In this document: positions 57,800 through 64,000 of the stretch, piece after piece
Layout of the letters: every line of letters begins with the position of its first letter
Numbering within the stretch: the stretch's first letter is position 1
NCBI GenBank assembly: GCA_025738555.1
Contig: JAOVFP010000010.1
Span: 3,038,001 to 3,102,000 of the forward strand
DNA from: Cyathus striatus
Taxonomy: Eukaryota > Basidiomycota > Agaricomycetes > Agaricales > Nidulariaceae
Length of the DNA stretch: 64,000 nt
Direction: 5' to 3'
The notes under the pieces: model-generated
Databases searched by the model: none
Told to the model about the DNA's origin: nothing
Seen by the model: the letters and a program-made list of their open reading frames with translations, nothing else
Made by a program: the position numbers and the translations under genes

Positions 57800-58480
57800 G
57801 GGGGGTGGTAGAAGGAATGGAGGTGTCGACGAAAAATGCGATAGCGCACGATCCAGGCGTCGTAGCGTGACGCGTAAGGAGTCCTCGGAAAGGTCTGAAC
57901 GAGGGCTACGCACACCCAAAAGAGCGAGCGGAACGAATCGGAACTGGATCCGAGACTGTCCGAACATCGTGGGGGATGTCGACGGCGATGGTGAGCCAAG
58001 GAGTGGTCAGATCTGGATGAATGAGGGGGCGATGGAAACGTATCGACGAGTAGAGTTGAACGCAAAAACAACCATGCGAATACGTGCCTTCGAACCCAAG
58101 ATATGGCCCAACCATCATATGATCACCTCCTACACAGCCTGAAAACCCCAAGAGAATCCTCCAATGAACAACCCAGGAAAGCCACAAATGCTGTTGAGCA
58201 CTAGAACTGCAGAGCCAGAAGGTAAGAGGTCAGAGAACCTCTCACAAAGGGTTGGAGATAAGAGTTGGGTGAGACCAGCCTAACGCTGGCAGCTGGCAGC
58301 CTATAGCAGGCTACGCAAAAAAGTGTAGAGGTGTAGTCCTCTACAGGGTGAGCCTTCCTCAGTCCCAAGTGCGTAAGACCAGTTCTATAGGGAGAAACTA
58401 GCTACACAGGCATAGGGATGACGGTAAGAAAGACTAAAGAGTGGTGATGTAAGCAAGTCTACTTATGTGCTACTGTAAAC
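57800..58480. other. CpG-rich block with self-complementary segments
   Basis: Between about 57,800 and 58,110 CpG is frequent (for example GTCGACGGCGATGG, GAGCGAGCGGAACGAATCGG), in contrast to the rest of the window. An Arg-rich plus-strand ORF (57,798-58,142) and overlapping minus ORFs resemble no known family. The part 58,200-58,460 contains several short hairpins (GAGGTCAGAGAACCTC; GTAGAGGTGTAGTCCTCTAC). It could be a young retroelement piece or a structured 5' or 3' UTR. No class can be given. Confidence 0.4.
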
Positions 58481-58496
58481 CTTAACCCAACTCTTA

Positions 58497-58655
58497 CAAT
58501 TAGAACAAGTAGTAGTCCATAGAAACTCATCAGTACTAGTATTCACCCCAATATGCCACCTATATCCCTAAATGATCATAAAACTCAATGCTTATAAGAA
58601 CACATGATCATATAGCCAGGAGTTAATATGAAAATATTTGCTGACACTACTCGCT
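58497..58655. repeat. Terminal fragment of the 9-bp-TSD element family
   Basis: GAACAAGTAGTAGTCCATAGAAACTCATCAG and ATCATATAGCCAGGAGTTAATAT-type sequence matches 25,795-25,985 nearly base for base. It ends in a GCTGACACTACT terminus. It has lost the TGATCA array and the other end. Confidence 0.6.
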
Positions 58656-58739
58656 AGTTATGTCCCTTATTAGCACAAATTGTTCCCATGCTAGCTAACA
58701 GTCTGGGACCTCTACCTTAGCTACTAAATACAACCCATA

Positions 58740-59738
58740 TTATTATGCTGTTTGTAAGTAGCACATAGAATATAGAAATAATGTTTTTATAGTAGGTAGA
58801 AGTATGCTAGGCATATTAGAACCATTCAGTAGACAGGTCAGAACCAAAGTCATACAGCTCCAGCTTGAATCTGTTAGGGAACAATGCATTGTATGGCCTA
58901 AGGAGCTTGACATGGAACAACAGGTGGATCTGTTGTGCAACAAGGGCTGGTGGCAATTCCAGCATGTATGTTGACATTGCAGGGTTGGCCTTGGCCACTT
59001 TATAAGGTCCAATAAACTTGAGGCAAAGTTTTCTTGCCTGGCTTTTGGGAAGATTTAGGTTCTCTGTAGACAGGTAGATGAGGCACCCTTCATTAATGTG
59101 CAGTTCATCCCTGCATTTTTCATTGGTATAAGCTGCCTGGAAGATGTGGTTCACTATGATTGTATTGTGAGTCTCAGCAAGGTTGGCCAGTGCTTGTTCT
59201 GCATAGGTGCATACTCTGCAGTGGGTGACCTTATCACCCCAGATTTCCTTCAACATGGAGGAGATGTATTCCCCATTGAGTTTGAAGAGTGCATATCCTG
59301 TTATACTGGATATGCTAGCATTGATGGTGAATTTGGCAAAGTTACTCTTATCAATTCAGTCTTTCTGGTCTGGTTGAACCATAGTACAGAAAATCTGTCC
59401 TGCACTGTAGTTCATGCATTCTGTTTGTCCATTTGTCTGGGGATGAAATGAGGTAGATATAAGGAGTTTGGCACCCAATAGGCAGTGGAGTTCTCTTCAC
59501 TACCTGGAGGTGAACTTCAAGTCCTGATTATTGATGATGGTGCTGGGGAGGCCATGCATGGACATGATTTCCCTTCAGTATGTCCATGATAGATCAGTTG
59601 CCATTATGGTGGTGTGTACCAGAATGAAGTGCACCATACTTATTATGTGACAGATTATCAACTATAGGTAATTGTGACCTTTGGCTTCCAGGAAGGGGCC
59701 AACAAAGTCCATGCCAATTGAGTCCCAAGGTTTTGTGA
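58740..59738 (-). pseudogene. Ty3/gypsy integrase remnant
   Basis: Read on the minus strand: KPWDSIGMDFVGPFLEAKGH (near 59,720), then SMVHFILVHTT, MSMHGLPSTIIN, TSFHPQTNGQTE, FAKFTINASISSITGYALF, and the intact C-terminal ORF 59,256-58,816 with CLIYLSTENLNLPKSQARKL, FIGPYKVAKANP and IHLLFHVKLLRPY. These are integrase core and GPY/F-type motifs of a gypsy family different from the 30.4-kb element. The 5' part is cut by the insertion starting at 59,739. No chromodomain or LTR was found downstream. Confidence 0.85.
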
Positions 59739-60000
59739 GGTTATTACACTGACCCACAGTCTCAGTAGAATCCAGTGAGAATCCAGGTTAACTTTAGTGG
59801 TATATCTGAGAGTGTGGAGAGATATTAGTGAGACATTGGTGAGACTACACTGAGAAAATGAATAATTTTCATCTCACTAAAATCTCAGCAAATTCTCATT
59901 GGGTGAGAGTCTCATAGAGTCCAGTGATACTATAATGAGATGAATCTCAGAGAGTCCAATGAGAATCTAGTGAGAATAAGTCACTGGACTCTCAGTACAG
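59739..60000. mobile_element. Partial copy of the 18.3-kb palindromic element
   Basis: AGGTTATTACACTGACCCACAGTC and the following sequence, to GTCCAATGAGAATCTAGTGAGAATAAG, match 18,333-18,568 with few differences. It interrupts the gypsy integrase. The alignment fixes the left terminus at AGGT. The right terminus was not located, so the copy may be truncated near 60,000. Confidence 0.7.
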
Positions 60001-60595
60001 TCTCTGACACTTAACTCTGTTGTCACAAATTCCCACACAACATTTCATAAGATCTCTCCACACCAAAGCGGTCACATGACCGTGTGAATAGTCTATGTGC
60101 AAATACCATGTGACTTAGTCTGTGTGTGTTTCAGATATCATTTCGGCTTTTTGCATAATGGTCATGTGACATGGTCTGTGCGTGGTATTTGAGTTTGGTG
60201 GAGTTATCTGGACTTGTTACTTGCTCTTCCCCTCTCTTTCTCCCTTTGCCCTTTCCTACCTTTTCCCTGGCCTCGCTTTATGCCTTTTTGTTCTGCTCCT
60301 TCCATCATCCTGCAGTGTTATACACCACAAGCATGATAGAGGGTTGAGGGTTGTGTGATAGGGTGACAATGTAAGTTTTTTTTTATGTTTCATTCACTCT
60401 CTTGCACTGTTTCTTTTTAGCAGCTAATGTATATCTTCGACAGGACACCATATGCCAGGACATGCATGGGCAATTCTGTCTTGTAGCAGCAGGGGTGTGT
60501 CTTTGCCAGAACAACATATGCCGATATATGCATGTGTGATTCTGTTGTGTAGTGCAAATGCTGTGCATTTCTTGTATCAATGGCTGTGATTATGT
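60001..60595. other. No gene; two 63-bp tandem units
   Basis: GGTCACATGACC at about 60,070 is a 12-bp palindrome, and CATGTGAC-type motifs recur at 60,108 and 60,164. Between about 60,428 and 60,554 two diverged units share ATATGCC, GCATG and ATTCTGT. No protein-coding signal was found. Confidence 0.45.
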
Positions 60596-60596
60596 T

Positions 60597-61405
60597 CTCA
60601 TTGTGCTATGCAATGTCCTCCCCCCCCTCATCTGCATGCATTCTGCCTTGCTGTTTTCTGTTATGCTGTGCACCATCCCCCCTCGTCTGCGTGTACCCAC
60701 CCTCACCGAGTTCTCATGACACTGCATACCATCCTCCCCCCTCACTGGCACATACCCCCCCTTGCCATGGTGTTCTTGTTATGCTGCGTATCGTTCTCCC
60801 CTCATTTGTGTGTACCTCCCTCATCTGCACATACCTCCCATCATTGTGTTCTCATTACACTGTGCACCATCCCCCTCGCTGGCACGTACCCCCCCCCTCG
60901 CTGTGGTGTTCTTGTTACGCTATGCATTGTCCTCCCCTCATTGGTGCATACCTCCCTTGTCTGCATGTACCTCCCTTTGTTGTGTTCTCATTATGCCGTG
61001 CACCATCCCCCCTCACTTGCATGTACCTCCCCCCCCCCTCATCATGGTGTTCTCATTACACTGTGCATTGTTCTCCTCTCATCTGCATGTACCCCATCCA
61101 CTGTGTTCTCATTCTGCTATATGCCATTCTCTCCCCCTCCATTTGCATGTACCCCTCCCCTCTCTTGCCATGTTTTTGTTATGCCATACACCATCCTCCC
61201 CCCTCGTCTGCATGTATCCCCCTACCCTCACCATGTTGTCATTATACTGTGCACCTTCCTCCCCTCTCATTTGCATGTACCCCTTGCCGTGTTCCCATTA
61301 TGCTGATTCCCATTGTGCTGTGTCATGTCCTGTTCTCTCCCTCCCTGTATGCGCATACTACCCCCCTTCTCCATGTTCTCATTGTGCTGTGTGCTGTTCT
61401 TGTTG
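60597..61405 (+). repeat. C-rich minisatellite with TGCATGTACC units
   Basis: About twelve units of roughly 60-70 bp combine TCTGCATGTACCTCCC, a C6-C9 run, TGTTCTCATTA and CTGTGCACCAT. All three forward frames remain open for 230-280 codons, purely because of the repeat. Like the array at 51.7-53.0 kb, it ends about 300 bp before a gene, although the unit sequences are different. Confidence 0.82.
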
Positions 61406-61609
61406 TGCTGTGATATATTTGTCCTGCATACACTTTGATGTGTGGGAGAATTTTTGGTTATTCTCTGCTTTGGCAGATATTTCCTTTTGGTCCTGTGGTA
61501 TTTTTGTCCTGACAATTGTCAGTTGATGAGAACAGCAAGACCTATATGGAGACTTGAATGATTTCTTGCCATATGCTATTTATAAATTGAACCTTGTGAT
61601 GTCTCGCTG

Positions 61610-61622
61610 TATATATTATATA
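61610..61622 (+). promoter_or_regulatory. TATA-like box of the 61.7-kb gene
   Basis: TATATATTATATA lies about 100 bp upstream of the ATG at 61,710, followed by a pyrimidine-rich stretch (61,640-61,660). Confidence 0.4.
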
Positions 61623-61709
61623 GAAGCACCTGTGTTGTCAAGTTCCTTCCCTTTCCCCCCATCACAGTGCATCATTTAACCACCTCCACTTTTTTGTACT
61701 TCAATTTAT

Positions 61710-61948
61710 ATGCCTCCCAGAGCTCTTAGGTCTGCAATAGCTGCTGCTACTGCTGCTGCTTCTGCCACTTCTACTAGGTCTAAGATCAAGAGTACTGGCA
61801 CTTCTTGAAACAGCCAAGTCTCAAGCTTCAATCTCCAGATCCAAAAGAGGTGCAAGTAAGTCAGGAGAGGGTAGTAAAGGTGGGAGAAAGGGCAGAGGGA
61901 GAAAGAAGGCTGTGAGTGAGGAGGAGGAAGGGGAGGAAGAGGAGGAAG

Positions 61949-61984
<36 letters not shown>

Positions 61985-63894
61985 GTGTGGTTGTGATGGC
62001 TGAGGGAGAAGTAGAAGGAGTTGAAACTGAACAACAGGAGGAGGAACAAGTGAAGGAGGTAAGTTCTGAGATGAAAAAGGTGGTGATCAGAAAGAAGAAA
62101 AACAAGTAAAAATGTCTGTATAACTTCAGTGATCTTATACACCCATAGAATATCCTCTGTTCAACGTCTTGAAGAAGACCAGTGCAATGAAGCTGCTGGA
62201 CCACCAAAGAGACTAACCAAGTACATTTTATTTATTTATCTATATATATTTCTAACATTTTACTTGACTTTCAGTGCAGAATGAATTCTAGAACATAGCA
62301 ATGTTTCAGTTGCTCCTCCACCCCACTACTGTGAGTGCTCAGGGACAGTGACACCTGCAACTTTGGTTCACAGATCCACTCCTCAAAACTCATTTAATGC
62401 TCCATCCAGAGATGTGAACAATTTATTTAATGAGAATGAGAGTTCAGCTACATTTTCACATTCAAAATATCCTCTCCAAATTCAAGAAGAAGAAATGGAC
62501 TTGGAGGAGGATTATGATCTGGTGGAAACTACTCCCCGTAAACCTGCTGATAAGAGAGGAAGATCTGAGTCCCCTGAATCCCCTACAATGAGTTCTTCAT
62601 CAAAGGTTAGCAGAAGATCACTTTCACACTGTTCTGCATCCAGTCAATCCACTTCAAGCCAATCTGGATCCAGAACTTCATCTAAAAGTTCAATTTCAGA
62701 ATCTGATAAACTTGCTCAAAATGAATTGCTTCATGATCCAATGCAATTTGAAAATTTTATGAAACAATTTGAGTATAATTCTGAAGAAGATGATATATTT
62801 ATGGATCTTCAAGGTGCCTCAAAGATCACTGGTGGACACAGTTGCCAGAATGCAATTGGAAATAATTATAATATGGAAGATAGTGATACAACATCAGAGA
62901 TTGCATCTAATGCAATTTTATCCACTGGAACTCTATATATTTACAATGATTTCTCAGTTTCTGATCCAATATTTTCATTTCAAAAAATTGAAATTCAAGT
63001 CCTTCTATGTAAGATTTTGAAATACATTGGGCAAAAGCATAAGTTGATTGAAGCATCCAATCCATATATATTTTTATGGGAAAGTGAAGGATGGAATTTT
63101 ACTGGCCAATATTCAGAGTTATTAAATGATACAAACCAGCAAGTAGAATGGAACTTAGATATAAATAAAAATACATATTGCAAAATTTTACTTGTAAGTC
63201 ACAATTCATTTCAGAACTAGTACATAACTTAACTGGAATTTAGAATGGTTTTGGTACAACAAAAACATCAAATATATCTAGTGTTCCATCAGATTCCAAT
63301 GTGGATACTTCAACACCTTCCACCTCTAAGTTAAGGGAATCAAGCACAGATCAGCAAAAGTTAATTGATCTATTTAAGATTTCTAGTGCTTTACATGATC
63401 ATGGTGTTGTGAATATACATGTGAACTATGCCAAATGGTTATTCATCAAAAATATTATTAAGCAACTTCCATCATTAATTTCTGGTGGAAAATGGAAAGG
63501 AAAATTACCTGGTATATATGTCATTGCACCAATATTTATGTCAGTACCAGCATACTACAGGTGGAAGGGTGTATTTGTAAGACTTCATCTTTATTCTCAA
63601 ATGGAGCTTTGGCTTCAGGGAAAAGAGGGCATCTCTGATTATAAGGTTTGGAGAGGAAAGTCACAAACTCAAAATATGTTAAAGACAATTCTTAATAAGA
63701 TTGAGAAACAGCAGAAGGCTGCTAAGAAAAATGCAAGAGAGACTTCAGAAGATGAGGAGATTTCTGACAATGTGAAAAGCAAAGACAAGGGGAAAGGAAA
63801 GGGAAAAGAAAGAGCAAGAGAACAAACTAAAGGAAAGGAGAAGGAGAAGGAGAAATGGAAGGATGGAAAGAGAAAGAAGAGCAGAGACCTGTAA
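61710..63894 (+). pseudogene. Paralogue of the 53.4-kb gene (gene B), with lesions
   Basis: Starts MPPRALRSAIAAATAAASAT. A one-base frame break near 61,800 precedes KSQASISRSKRGASKSGEG and a long Glu/Gln tract (61,912-62,050). Proposed exons: 61,710-62,105, 62,149-62,220, 62,275-63,193, 63,244-63,894. Exon 3 has a TGA at 62,282-62,284 where CGA would read Arg, so the copy is probably inactive unless splicing avoids it. Blocks shared with gene A are YIFLWESEGWNFTGQYSE (A: YLYVYESKAWNILGNFES), LIDLFKIS (A: LIDVLKIP), GVFVRLHLYSQMELWL (A: SAWYENY ... FPAMQSWL) and a Lys-rich KDKGKGKGKERAR tail. Homology is therefore inferred from spaced motifs. A GTAAGA donor at the stop may splice to exons beyond. 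The function is unknown. Confidence 0.6.
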
Positions 63895-64000
63895 GATTTT
63901 CATTTAACTTTCTTTTTGTTTACATTTAGTATCAGTGTTTTATCCATTATGTGTATACATACTTTCAACAAGTATGTAGCACTTGTACAATATTTCTTTT

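Noticed and set aside
60580..61526. Three long overlapping Cys/Pro/His-rich ORFs of 230-280 codons
   Set aside because: Same reason: a C-rich tandem repeat open in every forward frame, with no constant frame between units and no start context or domain.
61861..62142. Minus-strand ORFs rich in Leu and Ser (membrane-protein-like) at 61.8-62.2 kb
   Set aside because: They are antisense to the Glu/Gln/Gly-rich low-complexity exon of the 61.7-kb gene and have no independent support.

Overview
The window is AT-rich, intron-containing eukaryotic DNA, almost certainly from a basidiomycete fungus (probably an Agaricomycete with a transposon-swollen genome). The evidence is protein-level: a KDZ-transposon CxC5-type cysteine domain, a basidiomycete Tnp2-like transposase, a Helitron-type ORF of the DUF6570/Helitron_like_N kind, a Ty3/gypsy chromovirus with a chromodomain, and F-box and WD40 genes with fungal-style short introns. 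All family names come from recognising motifs by eye. No search was run, and the species cannot be named.

Layout. 0.7-2.0 kb: a decayed F-box gene (minus). 3.0-20.9 kb: one hAT transposase gene (minus) split into five blocks by insertions: a 1.2-kb TIR element (4,069-5,240), an 11.7-kb element with 9-bp target duplications (5,373-17,120), a solo LTR (17,472-18,080) and a 1-kb palindromic element (18,333-19,292). The 11.7-kb element is itself filled with another LTR, an 8.2-kb TIR element carrying a truncated Helitron-like gene and a second TIR copy, and a Tc1/mariner-like element. 22.7-23.6 kb: a second TA-flanked element. 27.0-28.3 kb: a WD40 gene. 28.6-41.8 kb: a second copy of the 9-bp-TSD family, with 1.2-1.3-kb inverted arms, interrupted by a complete 9.9-kb chromovirus (30,440-40,332) that has two further insertions. 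42.3-45.9 kb: a Tnp2-like transposase. 49.6 kb: a solo LTR. 51.7-53.0 kb: a C-rich minisatellite, then a multi-exon gene of unknown family (53.4-55.7 kb) and a CxC5 pseudogene (55.7-56.8 kb). 58.8-59.7 kb: a gypsy integrase remnant. 60.6-61.4 kb: another C-rich minisatellite, followed by a diverged paralogue of the unknown gene (61.7-63.9 kb).

Two themes tie the window together. First, CpG sites have decayed by C-to-T change: reading frames are broken mainly by TGA where CGA (Arg) is expected, and repeat copies differ almost only by transitions, often as reciprocal TG/CA pairs at one ancestral CpG. This is what cytosine methylation plus deamination predicts. Second, target-site duplications (TSDs) and restored reading frames allow the order of nested insertions to be worked out. 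The best candidates for something undescribed are the large 9-bp-TSD element family with unlike termini and TGATCA-rich arms, and the paralogous unknown gene pair lying next to minisatellites and a KDZ-type domain.
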